Assembly (NCBI GenBank): GCA_016192455.1
Contig: JACPUC010000016.1
Span: forward strand, 16,305-80,304
From: Candidatus Tectimicrobiota bacterium
GTDB lineage: Bacteria > JACPUC01
Length of the DNA stretch: 64,000 nucleotides
Direction of reading: 5' to 3'
Both the position numbers and the translations under genes were made by a program. Shown here in pieces: positions 55,667 through 64,000 of the stretch. A model generated the notes under the pieces. The model was not told the origin of the DNA and searched no databases. It worked only from the letters and a program-made list of their open reading frames with translations. Every line of letters begins with the position of its first letter. The stretch's first letter is position 1.

Positions 55667-55768
55667 GGGACCACCGGACAGGTGCTCGGGTAGCACCAAA
55701 GACAGCGGGCGGCGGCGGATTCTCCCCTGACCAGTCTCCGGCCGGGGCGCGGACGGGTGGACGACGGG

Positions 55769-55793
55769 CGGGCGGGGCAAGCCCCGCCCCTAC
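55769..55793. repeat. Palindromic intergenic repeat, copy 3
   Basis: Exact inverted copy of the 25-base element at 48916-48940. Starts CGGGCGGGGCAAGCCCCGCC. It lies between converging genes (55666 and 55820), where it could also form an RNA hairpin in either transcript. Confidence 0.75.
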
Positions 55794-55819
55794 GGCCTCC
55801 GGCCCGGGCGCGGGCGGCC

Positions 55820-56812
55820 TCAGCCGGCGCTGACCTTCAGCTTCAGCAGGCGCTCGGCATTGCCGTGGTAGATGAGTTGCCGGTCTTCCTCGGAGCAGTG
55901 GAGGCGCTCCACAAGGCTGGCCGCAAGGTGGTACTGCCCAAAGGGATGGTCGGTGCCGTAGAGGATGCGCGCCGCCCCCAGGAAGCGGTAGCAGTGGTCG
56001 AGCGCCTCGAGGTTGTAGCAGACGCTGTCGATGTAGAGGAGGTCGAGGTAGTGCTCGAACGGCTCCTTCAGCTTCAGCTGGTCGTGGAAGTGGATGGAGG
56101 GGTTGTTGTAGGCGGCGATGCGCCCGTAGAGATAGGGGATGATGCCGCCGACGTGCGGCACGATGAGCTTCAGGCTCGGCGCCGCGTCGAAGAGGCCGCT
56201 CTGGATGAGGCGCACGGTGTTCAGGCTGGTGTCGTAGAGGAAGGCCAGGGGGACGATGAGCGTCGAGGTGTCCATGCCGGTGGTGTTCAGGGGGTAGGCG
56301 GGGTGCATGTTCAGCGGCAGGCCGTGCTCGGCGACATGCTTGTAGACGACCATGAACTCCGGCGCGTCGAGCACCTTGTGGTTGGTGTTGGAGAAGAGCT
56401 GGATGCCCTTGAACCCCAGCTCGTTGATGCAGCGGTCCACCTCGGCGCAGGCGCGGTCCGGATCGCCGAATCCGATGCTCCCCCAGCCAAGGAAGCGGTC
56501 GGGATGCTGCTCGATGATCCCCGCGAGGTGATCATTGATGCGCCTGGCCCAGTCGTCGGCTTCCTGCCCGCCCAGCACGTCGGGGCCGGGAATGCCATGG
56601 CTGAGGACGGAGACGTCCACCTGCATCGCTTCCATGTCGCGCAGCTTCTCCTCCACGTCGACGATCTTCGGCACCGTCGGCAGGTTGAGGCCCCGGCCAC
56701 AGTTCACGAAGTAGGTGCCGCCCTCGAGCACCGTGGTGGGGAGCGTGCTGCGCCCCTGCATGTGCTTCACGAAATCGAGACACAGGAAGTGCGTATGGAC
56801 ATCAATCCGCAT
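55820..56812 (-). CDS. Amidohydrolase family 2 (ACMSD-like) protein
   Basis: 330 residues. Metal motif HTHF (6-9) in MRIDVHTHFLCLDFVK, HP in NMHPAYPLNTTG, the SLKLIVPHVGGIIPYLYGR segment and ILYGTDHPFGQ with the last metal Asp. This is the more canonical ACMSD-like paralogue in the window. The family decarboxylates acids such as aminocarboxymuconate semialdehyde or dihydroxybenzoates. The ATG is the first in the frame. It converges with the CMD-like gene. Confidence 0.88.
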   Translation of the reverse strand: MRIDVHTHFLCLDFVKHMQGRSTLPTTVLEGGTYFVNCGRGLNLPTVPKIVDVEEKLRDMEAMQVDVSVLSHGIPGPDVLGGQEADDWARRINDHLAGIIEQHPDRFLGWGSIGFGDPDRACAEVDRCINELGFKGIQLFSNTNHKVLDAPEFMVVYKHVAEHGLPLNMHPAYPLNTTGMDTSTLIVPLAFLYDTSLNTVRLIQSGLFDAAPSLKLIVPHVGGIIPYLYGRIAAYNNPSIHFHDQLKLKEPFEHYLDLLYIDSVCYNLEALDHCYRFLGAARILYGTDHPFGQYHLAASLVERLHCSEEDRQLIYHGNAERLLKLKVSAG

Positions 56813-56931
56813 GACATTCCCCCGCTGCGGGCCTCCGACGCGACACCCGCTCAGCTCTCCTCGACGACCGGTTCAAGAACCGCGGCGCCGGCGAGGTGAC
56901 GCCAGGCGCCGCCCCGCCCCGCGAAGCTCCG

Positions 56932-58122
56932 CTACTCAACCCGCACCCACTTACCGTCCTTCACCTTGATCGTGTAGCTCTCTTTCAGGCCGTCACCCAC
57001 CTCGTTGATCGAGGTGAGGCCCATGACGCCGGCGTAGTTCTTCAAGGCCGCCCAGCCCTGGCGAATTTTCTCGCGGTCGCTCGCCAGGTCCTCCGGCCGA
57101 TTCGTCACCCCCCGCTGCTCGATGATCATCTTCAGGATGGAGGTCGAGTCGTAGGTCCCAGCGGCGACGGCATGGGGCGGATTCTTCTGGGGATCGCGCT
57201 TCATGAACTTCTCGACGAAGGCTTTCGTCTTGGGATTCGGGTTGGCATCCCAGAAGGTGGCGGCGGCCCACACGCCTTCGGCCGCCTTACCGCCCAGGTT
57301 GATGAAGTTGTAGCCGGTGATCGGTTGGTTGCCGAGGACGGGGACGGTGAGCCCCTGTTTTTGCACCTCGCGCATGATATGCGCGGCCTGCTCGGCGAGG
57401 GCGCCGATGACCAGACCATTCACGTTGAGCGCCCGCGCCCGCGTGATCTGGGCGCTGTAATCGACATCGGCGGTGAGGAAGGTGAGGTTGTCGACCACCT
57501 CGACGCCGTTCGCCTGCAGCATCTTCGGCGCCACGAAGGCGCCATACCCGCGGCTGATGTCGTCGGCCTTATCGTAAAGGATCACCGCCCGCTTGATGCC
57601 GTGCTCCTTCACCCAACGGGCGATGATGGGGCCACTGAGCTTGTCCTCCGTCATGGAGTTGCCGAAGGTCCAGGGCCGATGTTTGGGCATGACGTTGGGG
57701 GCGCCGCAGGAGTTGGTGATGGTGGGAATCTTCTCGCGGTTCGAGATCGGGAAGACGGCCTCGGCGATGCGGCAAGAGAGAGGACCGAAGATGGCCAGGA
57801 CGTTTTCGGCGATGAGGCGGCGCATGGCCTTGATGGCGCTCGCCTCCTTGCGCTCGGTATCGTAGACGATGAAGCGGAACGGCTTGCCCCCCACGCCGCC
57901 GGCGGCGTTGATCTCCTCCTGGGCTATCTCCAGGGCCACCCGTTGCTGCATGCCCAGGAAGCCCAGGGTGCCGGTAAGCGGCAAGAGCGCGCCGATCTTC
58001 ACCTCCGTGCCGGCGAGATCGGCGCGGGCCGGCATGGCGGCCGCGACGAAAGCGCTTGCGGCGACGACGAGCAGCGCAGTGAGAATGACGCGACGAACCC
58101 CCCCGATCCGATGAGTTCTCAT
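56932..58122 (-). CDS. Branched-chain amino acid type ABC substrate-binding protein
   Basis: 396 residues. Signal peptide (VRRVILTALLVVAASAFVAA, then MPARA), mature part VKIGALLPLTGTLGFLGMQQ, NAAGGVGGKPFRFIVYD and AIFGPLSCRIAEAVFPISNR. The end (RGVTNRPEDLASDREKIRQG) is closely similar to the binding protein at 7838-9019. GGAG lies about seven to ten bases before the ATG. No liv-type permease is beside it. It probably collects the substrate of the adjacent catabolic genes, which is inference. Confidence 0.9.
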   Translation of the reverse strand: MRTHRIGGVRRVILTALLVVAASAFVAAAMPARADLAGTEVKIGALLPLTGTLGFLGMQQRVALEIAQEEINAAGGVGGKPFRFIVYDTERKEASAIKAMRRLIAENVLAIFGPLSCRIAEAVFPISNREKIPTITNSCGAPNVMPKHRPWTFGNSMTEDKLSGPIIARWVKEHGIKRAVILYDKADDISRGYGAFVAPKMLQANGVEVVDNLTFLTADVDYSAQITRARALNVNGLVIGALAEQAAHIMREVQKQGLTVPVLGNQPITGYNFINLGGKAAEGVWAAATFWDANPNPKTKAFVEKFMKRDPQKNPPHAVAAGTYDSTSILKMIIEQRGVTNRPEDLASDREKIRQGWAALKNYAGVMGLTSINEVGDGLKESYTIKVKDGKWVRVE

Positions 58123-58548
58123 ACTATCTCCCTCCCCGACAGGAGCCATGACTCCGGCACCGATGCCGCGACGCCTTCTATGTCCCAGGCGCACCTGCGA
58201 GCGCCCGCTCGCGTTGCCCGCACGCTGTCTCCCTTCAGCCCGTGGAGGTTCCCCCCGCCGCGACGGAGCGCCTCAGCACGCGCAAGCGCCGCGAGGCGGG
58301 GCCGGCCGCGCGCCAGCACCCCCGCGCTCCCACGTTCCTTCCTGGCCCTCCTTCGCCTCAGCCAGAAACTGGACGCATGGGACGAATTATGGCAGTCTCG
58401 TGGACGACCATGCGGCGTCCCCCCATGGGGTGCGGAGTGCGTCGCCGCGGCTTTCGCCTTCTGCCTTGACCCAGTATCCTAACTGAAGCGGTGCAGAACG
58501 ACAATCCCGCCGACCCATGGGTCTCGCAGGCGACAGAGAGGGCCAGCC

Positions 58549-60072
58549 ATGGAGTGGACCGCGGAGGCAGACGTCGTCATCGTCGGCGGCGGGGGAGCGG
58601 GGTTGGCGGCGGCTGTCGCGGCGGCCAGCGAGGGGGCGCGCGTCATCGTCCTGGAGAAGGCGGCGGCCTGCGGCGGCACGACGGCGTTGGCGATCGGTTC
58701 CATGACCGTCGCCGGCTCCTCGATGCAGCGCCAGGCCGGCATCGAGGACTCGCCCGCGGCGCACGACGAAGACATCGCCAAGTTCGCGCCGCACCTGGAA
58801 GGACGCAACACCCCGGAGCTGCGCCGCGCCTTCCTGGAGCAGGCCGCGGAGACGTTCGAGTGGCTGCGCGAGCTGGGCGTGCCCTTTCGCGGCCCCAGCC
58901 CGGAGCCGCCCAATCGCGTGCCGCGCATGCATAACGCCATCCCCGATGCGCGCCACGGGTACATCCGCGTCCTGCACGACGCCGCCCGCCGCCTGGGGGC
59001 GAGTTTGCGCCTGGGTCGCCGGGCAGGGCGCCTCCTGCGCAGTGAGGCTGGGGACGTCGTGGGGGTGGAGGCTGACTGCGCCGATCCGGAAGGCCACCCA
59101 CGCGGGGAGAGATTTGCGGCGCGGTGCGGAGTCATCCTCGCCGCCGGCGACTTCTCCGCGGACCCCATCTTGAAGGCGACGCACCTGCAGCGCTTCGCCC
59201 ACGTCGAGGCCATCAACCCGAACTCCACCGGCGACGGTCATCGCCTCGGCATGGAGGCCGGCGCGGCGGCGCGCAATATGGACGTGCTCGATGGTCCGCA
59301 GACGCGCTTCGTGCCGCGCTGGTCGCCGCTCTCCGGCGCCGGCGAGCCGGCCGCCCGCGCTGCGGCGCAGGAGACGACGCCGGGCCACGGGGATGCCAAG
59401 ATTGATCTCGAGGTCAACCTGGGCTGCGCCTGGCTGCGCCCCGAACCGGCGCTCTTCGAGGCCGGCGCCATCCTTGTGAACCGCGCCGGTGAGCGCTTTG
59501 GGAACGAGCTGAAGCATCCGGACATCGAGGTCGCCATGGCGCGGCAGCCGGGCAAGGTGGCCTTCGTCCTCTTCGACGCGAAGCTCGTCGAGCAGTTCTC
59601 GCGCTGGCCGCACTGCGTCTGCACGGCGCCGAACATCGCCTACGCCTTTGTGGAGGACCTGCGGCGCCATCGCCCGGACTTCACCGCGCAGGGACCCTCG
59701 CTCGAGATGCTTGCCGCGCGCCTCGGCTGCCCGGCCGAGGCCCTGGTTGCGACCGTGGCAGCCTACAATGACGCCGTCGCCGGCCGCGCCGCCGACCGCC
59801 ATGGCCGGCAGTCGTTCGCCGCGCCGCTGGCGACGCCGCCGTTCACCTCGCTCGGCCCCGCGAAAGGCGTCATCGGCACCACGAAGGGAGGTCTCCTGGT
59901 CAACACCACCATGCAGGTCCTGCGCGGCGACGGGAGGGCGATCCCGGGCCTCTACGCAGCCGGCAACAACGGCATGGGCGGCATCTACTTCGCCGGGCAC
60001 GGCCTGGCGATCGCCTGGGCCATGACCTCGGGACGCATCGCCGGCCGCCAGGCGGCGCTGCGCCGCACCTGA
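58549..60072 (+). CDS. FAD-dependent fumarate-reductase/ketosteroid-dehydrogenase-like flavoprotein
   Basis: 507 residues of the FAD_binding_2 family. FAD motif VVIVGGGGAGLAAAVAAASE (9-28) and VLEKAAACGGTTALAIGS (34-51). The C-terminal FAD loop includes GLLVNTTMQVL and GLYAAGNNGMGGIYFAGHGL. The family includes fumarate reductase, 3-ketosteroid dehydrogenase and tricarballylate dehydrogenase. No heme or iron-sulfur subunit is nearby. The ATG lies in a typical context after GAGAGGGCCAGCC. It is followed by an amidohydrolase on the same strand. Confidence 0.88.
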   Translation: MEWTAEADVVIVGGGGAGLAAAVAAASEGARVIVLEKAAACGGTTALAIGSMTVAGSSMQRQAGIEDSPAAHDEDIAKFAPHLEGRNTPELRRAFLEQAAETFEWLRELGVPFRGPSPEPPNRVPRMHNAIPDARHGYIRVLHDAARRLGASLRLGRRAGRLLRSEAGDVVGVEADCADPEGHPRGERFAARCGVILAAGDFSADPILKATHLQRFAHVEAINPNSTGDGHRLGMEAGAAARNMDVLDGPQTRFVPRWSPLSGAGEPAARAAAQETTPGHGDAKIDLEVNLGCAWLRPEPALFEAGAILVNRAGERFGNELKHPDIEVAMARQPGKVAFVLFDAKLVEQFSRWPHCVCTAPNIAYAFVEDLRRHRPDFTAQGPSLEMLAARLGCPAEALVATVAAYNDAVAGRAADRHGRQSFAAPLATPPFTSLGPAKGVIGTTKGGLLVNTTMQVLRGDGRAIPGLYAAGNNGMGGIYFAGHGLAIAWAMTSGRIAGRQAALRRT

Positions 60073-60200
60073 GATAACCTGGCGATGACTCCGGCGACCC
60101 GCGGCGCTGCCCGCGCGGCCACACGGCCGAGGCGCAGACGCCCAAGGTCCGTTGCGCAGCACGACAGATAACCCGCTGGCTTCAGCGAAGGAGAGGAGCG

Positions 60201-61310
60201 ATGGCACGCTACATCGATTGCGATTCCCATGTCGAAGAGTGCGAGGAGACGTGGGACTACCTGGACGAGCAGTATCAGATGCGCCGCCCGATGATCGTCA
60301 CCGTGGAGGGCGATCCGCAGAAACTCACCCAGCAGAACGCCTACTGGCTGGTGGACCACAAGATCACCCCGAAGACCACCGGCCACGGCGCCACCCTCGG
60401 CGGCTCGCCGCCCACCTCGAGGCTTGCCCATGGCAAGCAGTTCAGCATCGGCAGCCAGACGCTGATGAAGGTGGAGGAACGCCTGGCTGACATGGACCGC
60501 TTCGGTCTCGAAGTGCAGGTCATCTTCCCGACGGTGTTTCTGGAGACCATGACCGATGACGTGCGCTTCGAAGCCAACCTCATGCACAGCTACAATGTTT
60601 GGATGAGCAAGCGCTGCGCGCAGAGCGGCGGGCGGCTGCTCTTCCCGGCGCTGCTGCCGATGCGCGACGCGGCGCTGGCGGCGCAGGAGGTGCGCGCCGC
60701 GAAGGAGCTTGGCGCCGTCGCCGTGGCCACCTACGGCACCGCCGGCAGCCACCTCCTGCACAGCGAGCACCTCGACCCGGTTTGGCAGGCCGCGGTGGAA
60801 GTTGATCTGCCGATCTGCGTGCACACCGGCTGGAGCCACCCCGGCCTCACCTGGAGCGGCACCGACATCTACGCCGGCCAGATTCTCGGCTTCACCCTGC
60901 CGGTGCTCATGGCCTTCCACAGCTTCCTCGGCGCCGGGCTGCTGGACCGCTTCCCAAGCCTGCGCGTCGCCTTCCTCGAAGCCGGCGGCGACTGGCTGCC
61001 CTACATGGTGCACCGCATGGACCACTACCACGACATCGACACCCAGCTCGGCCACGGCGTGCGCGGCAAACGCAAGCCAAGCGCCTACCTCAAGGAGGGG
61101 CGGGTCTACCTCTCCGTGGAAGGCGACGAGCCGCTCCTCCGCCCGGTCATCGAGCGCCTCGGCGCCCAGCACGTCATGGTCTCCGCCGACATGCCGCACT
61201 CCGAGGCGCGTGAGAACGCCTTCCAGGAGATCAAGGAGCGCACCGACATCGCGGAAAAAGACAAGGAGTGGATTCTGGGCAAGGCGGCGGAGGAGTTCTA
61301 TCGGCTGTAG
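60201..61310 (+). CDS. Amidohydrolase family 2 (ACMSD-like) metal-dependent hydrolase
   Basis: 369 residues. D-x-H start YIDCDSHVEECEETWDY (4-20), metal His in LPICVHTGWSHPGLTW, FPSLRVAFLEAGGDWLPYMV and the last metal Asp in VMVSADMPHSEA. Closest in the window to the amidohydrolase at 33363-34385, with the same ending ERTDIAEKDKEWILGKAAE/FYRL type. It lies about 130 bases after the flavoprotein gene. A TIM-barrel decarboxylase or hydrolase of a cyclic acid is likely. Confidence 0.87.
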   Translation: MARYIDCDSHVEECEETWDYLDEQYQMRRPMIVTVEGDPQKLTQQNAYWLVDHKITPKTTGHGATLGGSPPTSRLAHGKQFSIGSQTLMKVEERLADMDRFGLEVQVIFPTVFLETMTDDVRFEANLMHSYNVWMSKRCAQSGGRLLFPALLPMRDAALAAQEVRAAKELGAVAVATYGTAGSHLLHSEHLDPVWQAAVEVDLPICVHTGWSHPGLTWSGTDIYAGQILGFTLPVLMAFHSFLGAGLLDRFPSLRVAFLEAGGDWLPYMVHRMDHYHDIDTQLGHGVRGKRKPSAYLKEGRVYLSVEGDEPLLRPVIERLGAQHVMVSADMPHSEARENAFQEIKERTDIAEKDKEWILGKAAEEFYRL

Positions 61311-61475
61311 GAGGAAGCTGCACGAGCCCGAGGAGACCCGTCGCCGTAGCTCGGCAAGCTCGGCCAACGCCGGCGCGGGCCGACGCCGCGGCTGGTTCGT
61401 GAGACTGCCGTGGTTCACGTCACAGGCCGGAGTCGCGCCTGCGCGCCCTGGCCGCTGCTGGAGGAGATGCTGACG

Positions 61476-62360
61476 ATGGCAACGCGCCCCGCTGATCTTG
61501 CCGCTCTGCCGTTCGACGTGGATGTCGTGACCTTCAAAGCCACCGACGGCTTCCCCCTCAACGGCCTGCTCTATACGCCGACGGGAGGGGCCGCCACGGC
61601 GGCGCTCCTCGTGCATGGGAAGACCTGCAACCTCTTCGGCGTGCCCGGCGGCATGTCGCCCCGCGCCTTCGCCACGGCCGGCATCGCCTCCTTCGCCATC
61701 AACATGCGGGTCAACAGCCTCGGCTACTCGCGCGGCGACGTGCCGTTCCTCAACTGGGACGATTTCCAGTTCAACATGGCGGGCGGCGCCTGGGAGAAGC
61801 TGGAGGACGGCCACAAAGACCTGGAAGCCGCGGTGGCCTACCTGCACCGGCTCGGCTACGCGAAGATTGTGCTGGTCGGCCACAGCTCCGGCGGCTTCTA
61901 CTGCGGAGACTATGCGGGGCGCGCCCAGAACTTCGACGGCCTCATCCTCCTCTCGCCGCTGATGACGAACCGTTACTCCCTCGCCGCCTGGTTCAAGGAC
62001 GAAGCGGAAGCCCAGGCGACCGAGCAGCGGGCGCGGCAGATGGTCGCCGAGGGAGAAGGTCACCTCCTCATCCCTCTGCGCCATTGGTACTACGCGATCA
62101 GCGCCGCCACCCTCATCGACCGCATCAGCGAGCGCCCCGGCTGGTGGGATGACGCCTTGCGCAAGAACCGGAAGCCCACCCTCCTCCTTTACGGCGGCAC
62201 CGAGGCGCGGGTGAAGGAGTGGCACGAAAAGTTCGAGAAGGTGATCGCGGCCCCCCGCAAGGAGATCGTCGGCATCGAAGGCTCGGAGCACCTCTACCTC
62301 GGCTACGAGAACCAGGTGAACGAGGCGATGCTGGCCTTCATCCGACGCCACGTCCTGTAG
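61476..62360 (+). CDS. Alpha/beta hydrolase
   Basis: 294 residues. Core: FPLNGLLYTPTGGAATAALL (25-44), the oxyanion region VHGKTCNLFGVPGG, the nucleophile elbow VLVGHSSGGFYCGDYAGRA (Ser about 142), the acid in TLLLYGGTEARV and the His in IEGSEHLYLGYENQVN. The ATG follows GGAGGAGATGCTGACG. Substrate unknown. It is the last gene of the catabolic run before the metal ATPase. Confidence 0.87.
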   Translation: MATRPADLAALPFDVDVVTFKATDGFPLNGLLYTPTGGAATAALLVHGKTCNLFGVPGGMSPRAFATAGIASFAINMRVNSLGYSRGDVPFLNWDDFQFNMAGGAWEKLEDGHKDLEAAVAYLHRLGYAKIVLVGHSSGGFYCGDYAGRAQNFDGLILLSPLMTNRYSLAAWFKDEAEAQATEQRARQMVAEGEGHLLIPLRHWYYAISAATLIDRISERPGWWDDALRKNRKPTLLLYGGTEARVKEWHEKFEKVIAAPRKEIVGIEGSEHLYLGYENQVNEAMLAFIRRHVL

Positions 62361-62447
62361 CAGTGGGGCGCCGGCGGACGGGGGGAGGAGCGTTCCGCCG
62401 CGGACAGGCGCGGGGCCATCCGCGCCGGGGGAAGAACGGGCTGGCAG

Positions 62448-62544
62448 AGAGGCCGAGCCACGCCGGCGAAGAAACCGTGGAATACAAAAGTTTTTTGGAA
62501 GGTTATGAAGAGCAGGGTGGAACAGAGGCCGAGCCACGCCGGCG
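62448..62544 (+). repeat. Direct repeat pair flanking an AT-rich stretch
   Basis: A 21-base element (its first 20 bases AGAGGCCGAGCCACGCCGGC) occurs at 62448-62468 and again at 62524-62544. The intervening 55 bases are unusually AT-rich and hold AAAAGTTTTTTGG. The pair lies in the region upstream of the P-type ATPase. Confidence 0.55.
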
Positions 62545-62590
62545 GTAGTGCGAAGTGACTGCTTCGCAGCGAAGGGAGAGGCGGAAACCG

Positions 62591-64000
62591 ATGCCCCCTG
62601 CGGCAGTGCTCGCGAAGCGTGAGAAGCTGCACCTGAAGATCGGCGGCATGCAGTGCTCGTTCTGCGTGGAGAGCATTCGCAAGGCGTACCAGCGCATGGA
62701 CGGCGTGCTCGACGTGGCGGTGAGCCTGTCGCACGAAGAGGCGCTTCTTCAGTACGACCCAGCGAGGGTGACGCCGGCGGCGCTGACGGGCATCCTCTCC
62801 CGCCTTGGCTTTATGGTGCGCGATCCCAAGAAGGTGCGCTCCTTCGAGGAGGAGGCGGCGGAGGTCCACCAGCACCGCAGGCGACTGGCGTGGGCCGCGG
62901 GTTTCATGGCCGGCTCGCTGGCCGTGATGGGTGCGATGTGGTTTGGGGTCAGGCAGCCCTGGTTTCCGTGGCTCATGCTGGGGCTCGGCCTGGGAATGGT
63001 CTTCGGCGTCGGCTGGCCGTTCGTGAGGATGGCCTGGGCCGCCCTCCGCCGGGGCATCCTGAATCAGCACGTGCTGATGGAGTTCGGCGCCTTCGGCGGG
63101 CTGGCGGGAGGGGTTGTCGGGTTCTTCAAACAACCATGGCCTACCGGCGACTTCCTTGGGGCAGCCATTTTCATCACCGCCTACCACATCCTCTCGGCCT
63201 ACGTGTCGGTGATTGTTCGCACCAAGAGTTCGCAGGCGATCAAGAAGCTGATGGCGCTGCAGCCCGCCACCGCGAGAGTAGTGCGAGATGGTCAGGAAGA
63301 GGAGGTCTCCGTTGACGCGGTCCGGCCCGATGATCTCGTGCGCATCCGGCCTGGGGAGAGCATCCCGGTGGACGGCGTGGTGGTCGAAGGCTTCTCCGCG
63401 GTGAACCAGAGCCTCGTCACCGGCGAGCCCATGCCGCTTGATCGGAAGGTTGGCGACGAGGTCATCGGCGGCTCGGTGAACCAGACGGGCAGCCTGCTCG
63501 TGCGGGTGACGAGGGTCGGCGAGGAGAGCTTCCTGCACCAGGTGGCGCGCTCCATTCAGGAAGCCCGCGCCTTGAAGCCGGGGATCATCCAGCTCGTGGA
63601 GCGCGTGCTGAACTGGTTCGTCCCCGCAGTGCTCCTCGCCGCCGCCGCCGCGTTCCTCTTCTGGACGCTGGGAGCTTGGCTCCTGACCGGAGCGCCGAAC
63701 TTCAGCCGGGCCATCTTCGCCACCATGGCCGCCCTCGTCATGGGCTATCCCTGCGCGCTGGGGATGGCCACGCCGCTGGCGATGATCCGCGGCGGCGGCC
63801 TGGCGGCCCGGCGGGGCATCCTGATGCGGTCGGGGGAGGCCTTCCAGGTGCTGAAGGAGGTGCGCAAGGTGGTGCTGGACAAGACCGGCACGATCACCCG
63901 GGGCAAGCCGGAGGTGGTCGAGGTGGCGCCCGCGGAGCCGTATCAAGAAGGGCAGGTGCTGGCGCTCGCGGCGGCCGCGGAGAGTTCGTCGGAGCATCCG
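62591..64000 (+). CDS. Heavy-metal P-type ATPase (P1B), 3' end outside window
   Basis: First 470 codons. A heavy-metal-associated domain with C22 and C25 (GGMQCSFCVES), membrane pairs (from RRLAWAAGFMAGSLAVMGAM), the actuator motif SLVTGEPMPLD, the ion-site helix AALVMGYPCALGMATPLAMI and the phosphorylation site VVLDKTGTITRGKPEVVE (D430). The SSEHP motif is just reached at the edge. The canonical CPC ion motif reads YPC (about 385-387). I place it in the CopA/ZntA-like family. The metal cannot be decided. The ATG follows GGGAGAGGCGGAAACCG. Confidence 0.9.
   Translation, partial: MPPAAVLAKREKLHLKIGGMQCSFCVESIRKAYQRMDGVLDVAVSLSHEEALLQYDPARVTPAALTGILSRLGFMVRDPKKVRSFEEEAAEVHQHRRRLAWAAGFMAGSLAVMGAMWFGVRQPWFPWLMLGLGLGMVFGVGWPFVRMAWAALRRGILNQHVLMEFGAFGGLAGGVVGFFKQPWPTGDFLGAAIFITAYHILSAYVSVIVRTKSSQAIKKLMALQPATARVVRDGQEEEVSVDAVRPDDLVRIRPGESIPVDGVVVEGFSAVNQSLVTGEPMPLDRKVGDEVIGGSVNQTGSLLVRVTRVGEESFLHQVARSIQEARALKPGIIQLVERVLNWFVPAVLLAAAAAFLFWTLGAWLLTGAPNFSRAIFATMAALVMGYPCALGMATPLAMIRGGGLAARRGILMRSGEAFQVLKEVRKVVLDKTGTITRGKPEVVEVAPAEPYQEGQVLALAAAAESSSEHP

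Noticed and set aside
59985-62537. 850-codon minus-strand frame opposite the amidohydrolase and alpha/beta hydrolase
   Set aside because: Both plus-strand genes have complete active-site motifs; the mirror frame is rich in Arg, His, Gly and Ala.
62303-63997. 564-codon minus-strand frame opposite the P-type ATPase
   Set aside because: The plus strand has all P1B motifs in order; the mirror frame has none.

Overview
The window is GC-rich (roughly two thirds G+C by eye) with tightly packed genes on both strands. Secreted and beta-barrel proteins point to a diderm cell. The repertoire includes many NitT/TauT-type and branched-chain-type solute-binding proteins, amidohydrolases of the ACMSD-like family, acyl-CoA ligases, a thiolase, MmgE/PrpD and luciferase-like oxidoreductases, sigma-54 activators and an RsbU/RsbW/STAS signalling set. 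I infer an uncultured soil- or sediment-type bacterium of the Rokubacteria/Methylomirabilota, Tectomicrobia or Binatota kind. There is no rRNA or tRNA gene here, so this placement is only an inference.

Left part (1-15.9 kb): a GldA/F/G-like ABC export operon (minus strand, cut by the window edge), a TPP-dependent decarboxylase/synthase-like enzyme, a luciferase-like oxidoreductase, a MaoC-like hydratase, a branched-chain-type binding protein, a small zinc-ribbon membrane protein, a DhbE-like AMP ligase, a large secreted multidomain protein and a short PspF-like sigma-54 activator.

Centre left (16.2-24.9 kb): the most interesting segment. A near-consensus -24/-12 promoter with upstream repeated dyads precedes an apparent operon of an RsbW-like kinase, a STAS protein, a GAF/AAA+/Fis regulator whose GAFTGA loop reads GVATGV, a secreted ABC_sub_bind plus NTF2-like fusion, a membrane RsbU-like PP2C phosphatase and an outer-membrane beta-barrel protein. 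The PspF-like activator is transcribed divergently. I read this as a partner-switching system coupled to sigma-54 and probably to a periplasmic signal.

Centre (25-29.6 kb): dapB and dapA on the minus strand, diverging from a TPP riboswitch with intrinsic terminator that controls thiS-thiG-thiE. ThiS has an unusual tail after its Gly-Gly end.

Right centre (29.8-48 kb): two NitT/TauT permeases and a binding protein without an ATPase; an amidohydrolase, MmgE/PrpD protein, cyclase, RACo-like ASKHA/ferredoxin protein, acyl-CoA ligase and thiolase; an AT-richer restriction-modification pair whose methyltransferase is interrupted by one in-frame TAG; then an ATPase-permease-binding protein transporter with a tandem duplication of the binding protein that left a fragment of the permease gene between the copies.

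Right end (48-64 kb): nitroreductase, TauE-like exporter, isochorismatase-like hydrolase, PaaK-like ligase, phytoene-desaturase-like oxidoreductase, MetE-like protein, carboxymuconolactone-decarboxylase-like protein, two amidohydrolases, a branched-chain-type binding protein, a flavoprotein reductase, an alpha/beta hydrolase and the first 470 codons of a heavy-metal P-type ATPase with a YPC membrane motif. The catabolic genes look like an accessory pathway for an aromatic or cyclic acid, but no substrate can be read from the sequence. Three copies of a short palindromic intergenic repeat lie in this part.
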